Shown: piece by piece, positions 8,434 to 16,679 of the stretch
Numbering within the stretch: the stretch's first letter is position 1
How the letters are laid out: every line of letters begins with the position of its first letter
DNA from: JBMNCQ01 sp049366715
GTDB lineage: Bacteria > Bacillota > Peptococcia > Peptococcales > BICA1-8
Length of the DNA stretch: 62,788 nt
Assembly: GCA_049366715.1 (NCBI GenBank)
Contig: JBMNCQ010000006.1
Span: 1-62,788, forward strand
Direction: 5' to 3'
Made by a program: the position numbers and the translations under genes
Notes under the pieces: generated by a model
Told to the model about the DNA's origin: nothing
Seen by the model: only the letters and a program-made list of their open reading frames with translations
The model's database searches: none

Positions 8434-8489
8434 GAATCAGTCCTTTGATGAAATAATCACATGTATTTAATAAGGAGGTTAAGATCACG

Positions 8490-9077
8490 ATGAACACAAA
8501 AATGAGGAAGCTTTTCCCTGTCTTACTTGTTCTGGCACTGGCGTTTTCTCTGTCCGCCTGCTCAAAGGACGGTTCTGAAAGTAAGCCTGAACCGTCTGCT
8601 TCTTTCAGCGGAAACAGCGAAAGTAATTCTCCCGCGCCGCCGGATACCACTACGCCGCCGGCCAAAAGCGAAGAAACTGCCACGCCTGACACACAGGCCC
8701 AGGAAGATGGAGAAGAAAAGATGGATATAAAGATAAAGATTACTGTTGGCGATCAGGAGCTGATTGCCACTCTGGAGGATAACGCGACCACACAGGCTCT
8801 GCTTGAAAGGCTCCCCTTGACGCTCCCCATGCTGGACTTGTATAGCCGGGAAATGTGCTATCGTTTTCCCGACGAGCTGCCCGCCGACGAGGCACAGACC
8901 ACCGGCTATGAGGTGGGCGAAATTATTTACTGGCCGCCCGGCCACAGCTTTGTCATCATGTATGCTCAGAATGATGAGCGCTTCAATATGCAGAAGATCG
9001 GACGTATTGATTCCGGCGTTGAAATTTTTGAGGAAACCGGGGATGTGGAAGTTACTGTTGAACTGTTAGAAGAATAA
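8490..9077 (+). CDS. Cyclophilin-like-fold lipoprotein
   Basis: The ATG at 8490 has a strong AAGGAGG. The 195-aa protein has a lipoprotein signal with lipobox LSAC at about residue 24, a roughly 50-residue Ser/Pro/Glu-rich linker and one cyclophilin-like domain (PF18050-type). The latter shows MDIKIKITVGDQELIATLEDN, LLERLPLTLPM, GEIIYWPPGHSFVIMYAQN and a closing VEVTVELLEE strand. These domains share the cyclophilin barrel but not the proline-isomerase active site, and their role is unproven. The gene lies between flavodoxin 2 and an SLH protein containing two further copies of the domain. Confidence 0.8.
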   Translation: MNTKMRKLFPVLLVLALAFSLSACSKDGSESKPEPSASFSGNSESNSPAPPDTTTPPAKSEETATPDTQAQEDGEEKMDIKIKITVGDQELIATLEDNATTQALLERLPLTLPMLDLYSREMCYRFPDELPADEAQTTGYEVGEIIYWPPGHSFVIMYAQNDERFNMQKIGRIDSGVEIFEETGDVEVTVELLEE

Positions 9078-9096
9078 CGCAAAAGGAGGCGATTAT

Positions 9097-10554
9097 ATGA
9101 AACGAAAACAAACAGTCCGTTTATTCGGTCTGCTGCTGACCATTGTCATGCTGTTCGGCTTTGCTCCCACAGCTTTTGCGGCAGATTACGATGATGTATC
9201 AGATGGAGCTTGGTATCGCACGGCTGTGGACTATGTGACCGGGCATAACCTGATGGCCGGTACAGGCGGAGGTAATTTTGAGCCGGAAACCCCCATGACC
9301 CGTGCGATGATGGTTACGGTACTCCACCGCATCGAGGGTACTCCGCCGGTATCCGGTAACGGCGGCTTTTCCGATGTATCCGACAGCAGCTATTATACCA
9401 CCGCTGTAGCATGGGCGGCGGCGAATCAGATTGTCGCCGGTATAGACGGCAGATTTGAGCCGTACGCCCCTCTTACCCGTGAGCAGTTCGCCACCATTCT
9501 GTACCGTTATGCTGATGTAAAGAACTATGAGACTTCTGCAGTTGCAGCGTTTGCCAGCTATACCGATGCATTGCAAATCAGTGCTTTTGCAGAAACCGCT
9601 ATGCACTGGGCGGTGGGCAGGCAGATCATACAAGGCAGCGGCAGCAGATTAAGGCCATTAGGCTCTGTCACCCGCGCTCAGGCCGCCCTCATGTTCATGC
9701 GCTTTATGGAAAACATCACAGAAGAAGAACCTTCTGAATCGAATTCAGCGGGAGAATCTATTGCAACAGAATTCTCACCAACTACGGAACCGGAGCATGG
9801 TCCGGCTTTAGCGGATATAAGCGTGAAAATCACTTCGCAGGGCCATACGGCAACGTTCCAGCTCTATGACACAGTTGCTGCCAAGGAACTGTATGAACAA
9901 TTACCGCTGGAGCTGGAGTTAACCAATTTCCGGGATGCGCAGTGGATGTTCTATCCACCCCAAAAACTGAACGTTACGGAGCAGGAGGCTTATCACGACG
10001 GTAAAAAGGGCGAACTCAGCTACTATAAGCCATGGGGTGACGTGTTCCTGCTCTATGAAGATTTCTATGCAGGTGATGAGATGCACCGTTTAGGTGTATG
10101 CCGCACAGGAATAGATGGGATTGCCGATATGTCGGGCAGCGTGCGGATTGAAAAAGATGAGTCAAACCAAGCGGAGGAGGAAATAAAAATGCAAATAAGT
10201 ATTCAGGCAAACGGCAATATAACGGTTTTTGAGTTGAATGACAGTCAAGCTGCCAAAGAGCTGTATGCACAACTGCCTTTAACGATTGCTGTTGAAAATT
10301 ACAGCACAAATGAAAAAATCTTTTATCCACCGAAAAAGCTCGCGGCAACTAAAACCCCTTTGGCAGATGCCCGGCTTGGAACCCTTGCGTACTACGCGCC
10401 GTGGGGTGATGTGGTAATGTTTTACGGCAGTTTCGGTTCCGCAAGCGGTCTGTATGAGCTGGGAAACGCCGTATCAGGCGGTGAGCATATCGAAAACATG
10501 TCAGGCATGATACGGATCGCGAAAATGGAATCGGATGAGCTGCCGGAGGAGTGA
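9097..10554 (+). CDS. S-layer-homology protein with two cyclophilin-like domains
   Basis: The 485-aa protein has a Sec signal peptide cleaved after AFA (residue 28). Three SLH repeats follow (about 30-80, 90-143, 156-209; each with F-E-P or R-P-L and a TR-A/E-Q/M motif), which anchor proteins to pyruvylated cell-wall polymer. After an acidic linker come two cyclophilin-like domains (about 246-355 and 366-480), each with LPL, YYPPK-like and APWGDV.. blocks. They match the lipoprotein domains at 8490 and 13675. The product should therefore display at the cell wall the same domain that its neighbours display at the membrane. An internal GGAGGAGG followed by ATG at 10189 sits in frame at the start of the second domain. 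Confidence 0.85.
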   Translation: MKRKQTVRLFGLLLTIVMLFGFAPTAFAADYDDVSDGAWYRTAVDYVTGHNLMAGTGGGNFEPETPMTRAMMVTVLHRIEGTPPVSGNGGFSDVSDSSYYTTAVAWAAANQIVAGIDGRFEPYAPLTREQFATILYRYADVKNYETSAVAAFASYTDALQISAFAETAMHWAVGRQIIQGSGSRLRPLGSVTRAQAALMFMRFMENITEEEPSESNSAGESIATEFSPTTEPEHGPALADISVKITSQGHTATFQLYDTVAAKELYEQLPLELELTNFRDAQWMFYPPQKLNVTEQEAYHDGKKGELSYYKPWGDVFLLYEDFYAGDEMHRLGVCRTGIDGIADMSGSVRIEKDESNQAEEEIKMQISIQANGNITVFELNDSQAAKELYAQLPLTIAVENYSTNEKIFYPPKKLAATKTPLADARLGTLAYYAPWGDVVMFYGSFGSASGLYELGNAVSGGEHIENMSGMIRIAKMESDELPEE

Positions 10555-10611
10555 TCCGTGCCGACTGGAAATCAAGGACGTTAGATCAGTACGGATATAA
10601 GGAGGAATACC

Positions 10612-10689
10612 CTGGAAAAAATTAATGTATCGTTTCTGGTGACCATTCTGCTATTTGCGCTAAGCACATGTGCTATCGGCGTGGTTTAG
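10612..10689 (+). pseudogene. Remnant of a lipoprotein gene (signal peptide only)
   Basis: Behind GGAGGAATAC a CTG codon begins 25 codons that read as a lipoprotein signal, MEKINVSFLVTILLFALSTC, and then stop five codons later. It looks like the 5' end of a further lipoprotein gene of this cluster whose body has been deleted. It lies in the 208-bp gap between the SLH and DUF362 genes. Confidence 0.45.
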
Positions 10690-10762
10690 TCAAAAATGAA
10701 GTAGAAGAACAATAAATCAGCCTCTGAAATACCTGGGACGAACAGAAAGGAGATTATTAAGC

Positions 10763-11821
10763 ATGAAAACAGGCAGGACAATTTTATCAGCCGTCATCAT
10801 GTTCCTGCTTCTGATGGCAGGGTGTGAATCAAATTCTATCAATAATTCGGAGAATAGTATCCCGGAAAATGAACCGGCGCAGACGGGGAATACTCCTGGA
10901 ACTTCTGAAACGCAAACGGAATCTGGGGAGCTTCCGGCAACAGGTGATGTGCCGAAGGTGTATATGACCACCGATATCAGCCCGGCGGGATTAAAGGCTG
11001 TTTACGAAGTCCTGGACCGTCAGTCCGCCGGGGACGTAGCCGTAAAGCTCCACACGGGCGAGCCCGGCGGCACCAACTTCCTTTCCCCCGAGCTCATTAA
11101 AGACCTTGTTCAGTCTCTGGATGGTACTATCGTGGAATGCAACACGGCTTACGGCGGCTCGCGCGCCGGCACAGCCATGCACAGGCAAGTTGCCGTAGAT
11201 CACGGCTTCACCGCAATTGCCGATGTGGATATCATGGACGCCGACGGCAGCATCAGCCTTCCTGTTACAAATGGGAGGCACCTGAAAGAAAGTCTGGTGG
11301 GCGGTAATTATAAGAATTATGATTTCTTTGTCGTTCTTTCCCACTTTAAAGGCCATGCCATGGGCGGCTTCGGCGGAGCCATTAAGAATATGTCCATTGG
11401 TATCGCCTCATCTTCCGGTAAAAGTCTGATTCACAGCGCTGGAAAAGAAACCAGCGGTTTCAGCATGAGTACACCGCAGAACGATTTCCTAGAGTCTATG
11501 GCGGAAGCCGCAAAAGCTGTTGCGGACGACATAGGGGACAGGATTTTGTATATCAGCGTGCTGAACAAGCTGTCCGTTGACTGCGATTGTGTCTCCAACC
11601 CTGCGGAACCGGATATGCATGACATTGGCATTCTGGCATCCCTGGACCCGGTTGCCCTGGACCAGGCCTGTGTGGATCTTGTTTACGCAGCCCCCGACGG
11701 GCAGTCACTGATAGAGCGAATGGAATCCCGAAACGGCATTCATACGTTGGAATATGCCGAGGAGATCGGTCTTGGCAGCCGTACTTATGATTTGGAAACC
11801 GTGATGACTCTTGATGATTGA
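10763..11821 (+). CDS. DUF362 lipoprotein
   Basis: The ATG follows AAAGGAGATTATTAAGC. The signal peptide ends in lipobox LMAGC (residue about 21), then a Ser/Glu linker. The main domain is of the DUF362 type: VYMTTDISPAGLKAVYEVL, GDVAVKLHTGEPGGTNFLSPELI, then the FVVLSHFKGHAMGGFGGAIKNMSIG core and the DPVALDQACVDLV ending. DUF362 domains often occur fused to 4Fe-4S ferredoxins. No ferredoxin motif is present here, but single Cys residues are kept (DCDCVSNP). The function is unknown; an exported redox or metal-handling role would fit the cluster. The stop overlaps the next gene. Confidence 0.8.
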   Translation: MKTGRTILSAVIMFLLLMAGCESNSINNSENSIPENEPAQTGNTPGTSETQTESGELPATGDVPKVYMTTDISPAGLKAVYEVLDRQSAGDVAVKLHTGEPGGTNFLSPELIKDLVQSLDGTIVECNTAYGGSRAGTAMHRQVAVDHGFTAIADVDIMDADGSISLPVTNGRHLKESLVGGNYKNYDFFVVLSHFKGHAMGGFGGAIKNMSIGIASSSGKSLIHSAGKETSGFSMSTPQNDFLESMAEAAKAVADDIGDRILYISVLNKLSVDCDCVSNPAEPDMHDIGILASLDPVALDQACVDLVYAAPDGQSLIERMESRNGIHTLEYAEEIGLGSRTYDLETVMTLDD

Positions 11822-12716
11822 TATACTCAGACGCGAATTCATTTATCTCTGGTATTACTTTACCGTTCTGTTGGAGCAAATAGCCCCTTATTGGGCACTG
11901 GGCATTGTTCTCGGCTCTGTGGTTTCCGTATTCGGCAAGGAGAAGATTCACAGGCTGTTTGCCGTCCTGCAAAACAAAAAGCTTGGGGTAGTGGGGATAA
12001 TCCCGGCGAGCCTGCTCGGGGCCGCCTCGCCCCTTTGTATGTATGGGACTATCCCCATCGCCGCTTCGTTCTCCCAAAAGGGCATGCGGGATGATTTGCT
12101 CGCTGCGTTTATGATGAGTTCGATTCTGCTCAATCCGCAGCTGCTGATTTACAGCGCCGCACTGGGCAGGACCGCGCTGATCATACGCTTTGTATCCTGC
12201 TTGATTTGCGGGATCACGGCAGGGCTTTGCATACGCTGTTTTTACCGGAACCAAGGCTTCTTTAATTTTGCCGGGTTTTGCGAGCCGGTAAGCCGGAATA
12301 CTGATCCTAGCATACTGTTGCGCCTGCTGAAAAACATCTGGAGAAACGTCAGAGCGACAGGCAGCTATTTTCTGACCGGCATTATCCTTGCGGCGTTGTT
12401 CCAGCGCTATGTGCCCGCCGATGCATTTGCGGGTTTATTCGGAAGGCAGCGGGGGTTCGGTGTTTTGCTGGCGGCGACAATCGGCGTGCCCCTATATGTG
12501 TGCGGCGGAGGAACTATCCCCTTGCTGATGGAATGGCTGCAGTCCGGTATGAGCATGGGTTCGGCCGCAGCGTTTATGATCACGGGACCTGCGACGAAAA
12601 TCACAAATCTCGGGGCGGTCAAGATCGTCCTGGGTATCCGGCGGTTTGTTCTTTATCTGTTATTTATCATCCTGTTTGCCTTGATAACAGGCTTGCTGAT
12701 AGACAGTGTTTTATGA
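11814..12716 (+). CDS. Permease of the ArsP/DUF318 family
   Basis: About 300 aa with eight or so hydrophobic segments. It shows the family hallmarks ASPLCMYGTIPIAASF (first half) and VPLYVCGGGTIPLL (second half), including the paired Cys residues and the GTIP motif of PF03773 permeases. Characterised members export methylarsenite or related organo-metalloids; others are uncharacterised. The ATG at 11814 overlaps the end of the DUF362 gene by 8 bp, so the two are translationally coupled. A TTG at 11811 is the alternative start. Substrate not predictable; transport of a small thiol-, metal- or metalloid-containing compound is a guess. Confidence 0.82.
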   Translation: MIDILRREFIYLWYYFTVLLEQIAPYWALGIVLGSVVSVFGKEKIHRLFAVLQNKKLGVVGIIPASLLGAASPLCMYGTIPIAASFSQKGMRDDLLAAFMMSSILLNPQLLIYSAALGRTALIIRFVSCLICGITAGLCIRCFYRNQGFFNFAGFCEPVSRNTDPSILLRLLKNIWRNVRATGSYFLTGIILAALFQRYVPADAFAGLFGRQRGFGVLLAATIGVPLYVCGGGTIPLLMEWLQSGMSMGSAAAFMITGPATKITNLGAVKIVLGIRRFVLYLLFIILFALITGLLIDSVL

Positions 12717-12784
12717 GAATGAAAATCTCAAAATGAAATAAATGTCTTACAGAAAGTCACTCTTTTAAGGGAGGAGAAAACGTT

Positions 12785-13663
12785 CTGAAATACTTTTTAT
12801 CTTCCACATTCACTATTTTAATGATATTTATGCTGACTGCCTGTAGTGGTACCACAGAATCGGGCGCTGATCCGGACTGGTCGGAGCAGGTACCTAATAC
12901 ACCTATCCCTTCTTCAGATACTTCCGCATCTACCGGTGCACCGGAAGCCGGGGCTGCCGGCTCGGAAATTGGAACAGAAAGCAGTGCAGCAGATGATCCG
13001 GAACGGGGGCCTAATACGGCTGCGTCTTCCAATCCACAAAGAACTACGGCACAAAGCAATTCGGCAAATCATGCAGAGCAGGGAGGTACTGCTCTGCATG
13101 AGGACGAAGAAAAGATTTTGATTGCGTATTTTACCCGTGTAGGGAATACCGATTTTGATGAAAATGTGGATGCGGTCACTTCAGCCAGCCTGCACAGGGT
13201 GGAGGGGACTTTGCGAGGAAACACACAATTAATTGCCGAAATGATTCAAAGTATTGTCGGTGGAGATATGTTCCTTATTACAACGACGGATAAATATCCC
13301 GCGGATTACGATGAGGCAGTTGATTTCGCAGCGGAAGAACAGGAGCGGAATCATCACCCCGGGCTTAGTTCTCATGTAGAAAATATGGATGATTACGACA
13401 CGATCTTTTTAGGGTTTCCGAATTGGTGGTATGATATGCCTATGGCTATTTACAGCTTCTTAGAAGAATACAATTTTTCAGGAAAAACAATGGTTCCTTT
13501 CAGTACCAGTGGAGGCAGTGGCTTTTCGGACAGCATGCGGACGTTAAGAAAAATGCTTCCCGAAAGTACCGTTTTGGGCGGTTTTACCGTCCGTGATTCG
13601 AGATCTGCCGGTGCACAGGATGATGTGCTGGACTGGCTGCGTGAGCTTGAATTCGCAGAATAA
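12785..13663 (+). CDS. Exported flavodoxin-like lipoprotein 3, probable CTG start
   Basis: AAGGGAGGAG at 12767-12776 stands eight bases before a CTG (12785). From there the frame reads a perfect lipoprotein signal, MKYFLSSTFTILMIFMLTAC. The first in-frame ATG (12821) would leave only a nine-residue stub before the lipidated Cys, so CTG is preferred. A roughly 80-residue Ser/Thr/Pro/Glu linker follows, then the flavodoxin fold: ILIAYFTRVGNTDF, DAVTSASLH with a phosphate loop RGNTQLIAE, YDTIFLGFPNWWYDMPMAIYSFLEE and KTMVPFSTSGGSGF. It is a paralogue of the lipoproteins at 6190 and 7705, with the longest linker of the three. Confidence 0.85.
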   Translation: MKYFLSSTFTILMIFMLTACSGTTESGADPDWSEQVPNTPIPSSDTSASTGAPEAGAAGSEIGTESSAADDPERGPNTAASSNPQRTTAQSNSANHAEQGGTALHEDEEKILIAYFTRVGNTDFDENVDAVTSASLHRVEGTLRGNTQLIAEMIQSIVGGDMFLITTTDKYPADYDEAVDFAAEEQERNHHPGLSSHVENMDDYDTIFLGFPNWWYDMPMAIYSFLEEYNFSGKTMVPFSTSGGSGFSDSMRTLRKMLPESTVLGGFTVRDSRSAGAQDDVLDWLRELEFAE

Positions 13664-13674
13664 TAAAATGGGAG

Positions 13675-14223
13675 GTGGTTTTTATAAAAAAATTATTGGC
13701 AGTAGGACTGGTGGCGGCTTTCATGGCTCTTGCTTTGGCCGCGTGCGGCGGAAATAATCCAACCAGCGGCGGACAGACTCCAGCAATTTCTCCTTCTGCA
13801 CCGCCTGAAGGCACACCCAAGGAGAGCATACCCGTTGAAACAGATAGCACTACTGAGCCGCCAGGTACTGTAAAATTACAGATAACCTTTGGAGAAACAG
13901 TACTTACAGCCACCATGCTGGACAATGAAACGGCTCGGGACTTCCTATCCCTGCTGCCCTTAACCTTTACCCTCAGCGATTATGGCGGTACTGAAAAGAT
14001 CGGCGATCCTCCCAGGAGCTTATCGGCTAAGGGCGCTCCGGAAGGCTATGAACCCTCCGCCGGTGATGTTACAATATATGCTCCCTGGGGGAATCTCGCA
14101 ATCTTTTATAAGGACTTTCGCTATTCAAACGGTCTGATTCCTTTAGGGCATATTGATTCCGGCATCGAAGAACTTGAGAAAATGGAGGGCGATTTTTCAG
14201 CAACAATTGAACTTGTGGATTAG
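13675..14223 (+). CDS. Cyclophilin-like-fold lipoprotein 2
   Basis: The signal peptide (KKLLAVGLVAAFMALALAAC) and a cyclophilin-like domain (VKLQITFGETVLTATMLDN, LLPLTFTLSDY, GDVTIYAPWGNLAIFYKDF, FSATIELVD) repeat the architecture of the protein at 8490. The start is uncertain. The GTG at 13675 lies inside the ribosome binding site GGGAGGTGG (13670-13678), whereas an ATA at 13684 lies at ideal spacing and would give a textbook Met-Lys-Lys signal peptide. I keep the GTG as the conservative coordinate. It is 11 bp behind flavodoxin 3 and ends the cluster. Confidence 0.78.
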   Translation: MVFIKKLLAVGLVAAFMALALAACGGNNPTSGGQTPAISPSAPPEGTPKESIPVETDSTTEPPGTVKLQITFGETVLTATMLDNETARDFLSLLPLTFTLSDYGGTEKIGDPPRSLSAKGAPEGYEPSAGDVTIYAPWGNLAIFYKDFRYSNGLIPLGHIDSGIEELEKMEGDFSATIELVD

Positions 14224-14800
14224 AATAAAAATTTAAAGATGTCTGTAATCTTCATTGCTTATAATGATAAAAGGGCTTACAATACTAACTCGCTGCGGGT
14301 CCTGTATTTGTTCCTTATTTCTTTATATAATATCTATGACAGATTATGGGTCTGATAAGTGCTGATCTGCTATGATCGCATTGCTGGTGTTTGCTCCATT
14401 GTCCAATTGCTTGGTCCGCCGTTCGGTGGGTACTTGTTACGTCGGGGCTGGCTGGGGCGGTCAGGGGTGGAGCGTCTAATTTTAGACTTGCAAGCGGTGC
14501 CTTGGTTCCGGCGTGCTGAAAAAATATGGTTCCGGCTCATCATCGCTGTGGTTGTGTGCTGTGCGATAGTGAGCCCGGAAGGCGTTACGCGGTCTAAAAG
14601 TGTTACTGCTTTCATTGTGCTGCAAACCGGGTGTTAAAAACATTCGTTATCTTTTTCCTGCTGCACGTACCGTTTTCGTGGGAACCTGGGCAAGCGGCGG
14701 ATTTTATCAGGATTTCAGGTCCTTAGTAAGGTATTTTTAAATGAAAACAACAATGCCAACAGGAAACTTCCATAAAAAGAATTTACATGTTTCTGGCGGA
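14224..14800. other. Spacer with an unassigned higher-GC block
   Basis: No gene recognised. Bases about 14360-14640 are richer in G+C than their surroundings and hold open frames on both strands (92 and 81 codons). None has a good ribosome binding site or a protein signature I know. They may be decayed foreign DNA. Confidence 0.35.
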
Positions 14801-14829
14801 CCGGTTTAAGAAATGACTTAACCGGCCTT
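14801..14829 (+). terminator. Hairpin, probable terminator
   Basis: CCGGTTTAAG and CTTAACCGG pair around a 6-nt loop and are followed by CCTTTTC. It lies just ahead of the aldo/keto reductase gene, separating it from the flavodoxin cluster. Confidence 0.55.
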
Positions 14830-14868
14830 TTCAGTAACAAGAAATCTACGGGAAAGTGAGTGAGGATT

Positions 14869-15969
14869 ATGGACTACAGAGACTTGCCCCATGGCGGCGG
14901 AAAAGTTAGCACCATCGGCATTGGTGCCGGATGCTTATACCAAACCATGCCGCAGGAAATCAAAAACATGATAAGCTTTGGCATGGATCAGGGCATTAAC
15001 CTGATTGATACCGTCATGTATGACAATAGCGCAGCGGAGCCTATTGCGCAGGCGCTGAAAGGCCGGCGGGACAGGATGCTCATGCAGATTCATTTGGGGG
15101 CTGTCTACCCCACGGGAAGATATTCGAGGACACGGGTCCTTTCAAAACTCCAGAAAGGATTTGAACAGGAGCTCAAAAAGTACGGTACGGGCTATGCGGA
15201 CATCGGCATGATCCATTATGTCGACAAGGACCGAGATTTTGAGAAGATCCTCTCCAACGGTATCTTTGACTATGCCCGGAGACTCAAACGGGACGGAGTC
15301 ATCCGCTATCTCGGCTTTTCCTCCCATTCTGCCGAAATCTGCAGGCGCTTTATTGAAACAGGTGAAATCGATGTTTTTATGTTCAGTCTCAACGCCGCCT
15401 ATGATTTCGAACCTTATCGTGGTAAGCTGGCGTTGTCCCATGAACGCCCGGAGCTTTACCGGGAGTGTGAGAAACGCGGCATAGGAATCACAGTCATGAA
15501 GCCTTATGGCGGCGGTCAGTTGCTGGATGCCAAAACTTCTCCGTTCCGTCATGCCATGACGATTTCTCAGTGTATCCAGTATGCGCTGGACCGTCCTGCT
15601 GTTCTCTCCTGTCTTCCGGGCGTACGCTCCCTGTCCGATCTAAAGAAAACGTTGGAGTATTACTCAGCCTCCAAGGCGGACCGGGACTATTCCTTTATCG
15701 GCGGTTTACCGCACCGGGATATACGGGGCACCTGTATTTACTGCAATCACTGCCAGCCATGTCCTGTAGGGATTGATATCGGTTCAATAAATAAATATAC
15801 GGATTTATCAAAAGCGGGCGACGAACTTGCAAAAGATCATTACAGAAAGCTAAGTAAACATGCGGATGACTGCACCGGATGCGGTGTCTGTGAAAAGAAC
15901 TGCCCCTTCGATGTAGACATCCGCGGCAAGCTGCAGGAGGCAAAAAACTATTTTGCTACGGCAAGATAA
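14869..15969 (+). CDS. Aldo/keto reductase with C-terminal 4Fe-4S domain
   Basis: The N-terminal roughly 270 residues are an aldo/keto reductase barrel: STIGIGAGCLYQT, GINLIDTVMYDNSAAEPIAQAL with the catalytic Asp/Tyr, HYVDKDRDFEKIL, VIRYLGFSSHS and GITVMKPYGGGQL. The C-terminal roughly 80 residues hold Cys motifs CIYCNHCQPCPVGIDI and CTGCGVCEKNCPFDVDI, enough for two 4Fe-4S clusters. Such fusions are common in anaerobes and presumably link carbonyl or other reduction to ferredoxin-type electron carriers. ATG at 14869 (MDYRDLP) is preferred over the GTG at 14860. It follows the flavodoxin cluster on the same strand and may use its electrons. Confidence 0.87.
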   Translation: MDYRDLPHGGGKVSTIGIGAGCLYQTMPQEIKNMISFGMDQGINLIDTVMYDNSAAEPIAQALKGRRDRMLMQIHLGAVYPTGRYSRTRVLSKLQKGFEQELKKYGTGYADIGMIHYVDKDRDFEKILSNGIFDYARRLKRDGVIRYLGFSSHSAEICRRFIETGEIDVFMFSLNAAYDFEPYRGKLALSHERPELYRECEKRGIGITVMKPYGGGQLLDAKTSPFRHAMTISQCIQYALDRPAVLSCLPGVRSLSDLKKTLEYYSASKADRDYSFIGGLPHRDIRGTCIYCNHCQPCPVGIDIGSINKYTDLSKAGDELAKDHYRKLSKHADDCTGCGVCEKNCPFDVDIRGKLQEAKNYFATAR

Positions 15970-16008
15970 TTTGAATTTACTTATTAAAATTTATAAGGAG
16001 CTAAATAA

Positions 16009-16154
16009 ATACAGAAACATTATCTCGGTGAGGACTTTGACATAGAGCAGATCAAGAAAATGGCGGACACTTTTCGAATTGACAAGGGTAAGGCAGCAAT
16101 TGCGATACCTCTCCCCACCAGGCCTTTGGCAAACGGCGATAAGGAGGAAGAATA
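16009..16154 (+). CDS. Short ORF upstream of truncated acyltransferase, doubtful
   Basis: An AAGGAG at 15995-16000 stands eight bases before ATA (16009). From there 48 codons run without a stop to the TAA that touches the acyltransferase ATG, including QKHYLGEDFDIEQIKKMADTF. The last roughly 15 codons lie in the block duplicated at 56941. I do not recognise the product. It may be the 5' remnant of a gene cut by the duplication event. Confidence 0.3.
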
Positions 16155-16553
16155 ATGTCAGGCCATACCGCTCTGCCCAGGAAAAACTATATTGATCATA
16201 TCCCTTCCGCGACAATCGTACTTGTACTCATTTATCATGTGGTTTATATTTTTAACAGTGCGGGGGTAGTCAGCAATATTCCCATCCAGGGAATCCCGGC
16301 GCAGGACAGTATCTGTTATTTTCTTTATCCCTGGTTCATGTGCCTGCTGTTTGTGGTTGCCGGCATCAGCGCCAGGTATTCCCTGCAGACACGCAGCCCC
16401 GGGCAATTCGCACGGGAACGGGTGCGCAAACTGATTGTCCCGTATTTCGGCGGTGTGTTTCTGCTCGACTGGCTCAACAGGTGGGTTACGGCGTATTATG
16501 TGGATATGTTCGGCGGGCAGGCGGTTCCGGGTTTTATAAAATATCTGGTGTAG
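16107..16553 (+). repeat. 447-bp segment duplicated at 56941-57387
   Basis: The block from ACCTCTCCCCACC through the first 132 codons of the acyltransferase recurs at a constant offset of 40,834 bp in the same orientation. By eye I count four single-base differences, all transitions and all in the last 90 bases. Outside the block the sequences are unrelated. This is a recent segmental duplication. Confidence 0.9.
16155..16553 (+). pseudogene. Truncated acyltransferase-3 gene
   Basis: The first 132 codons of a membrane acyltransferase are followed by an immediate TAG created where the duplicated block ends. The complete 356-codon version lies at 56989. The fragment keeps the ribosome binding site (AAGGAGGAAGAATA), the HIPSATIVLVLIYHVVYIF first helix with its conserved His, and the RVRKLIVPYFGGVF segment. 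About two thirds of the membrane domain is missing, so activity is unlikely. Confidence 0.85.
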
Positions 16554-16679
16554 CGGCATGACGCAACAAAGAAAGAAGCGAAAGGCCCCGGTTTCGGACC
16601 AACTTGGCCCCAAAAATGGCAGGATTTAGGGCGGCCACAGCTGCCCTCCTTGCCAAACCACCATAAATTACCAATAATA

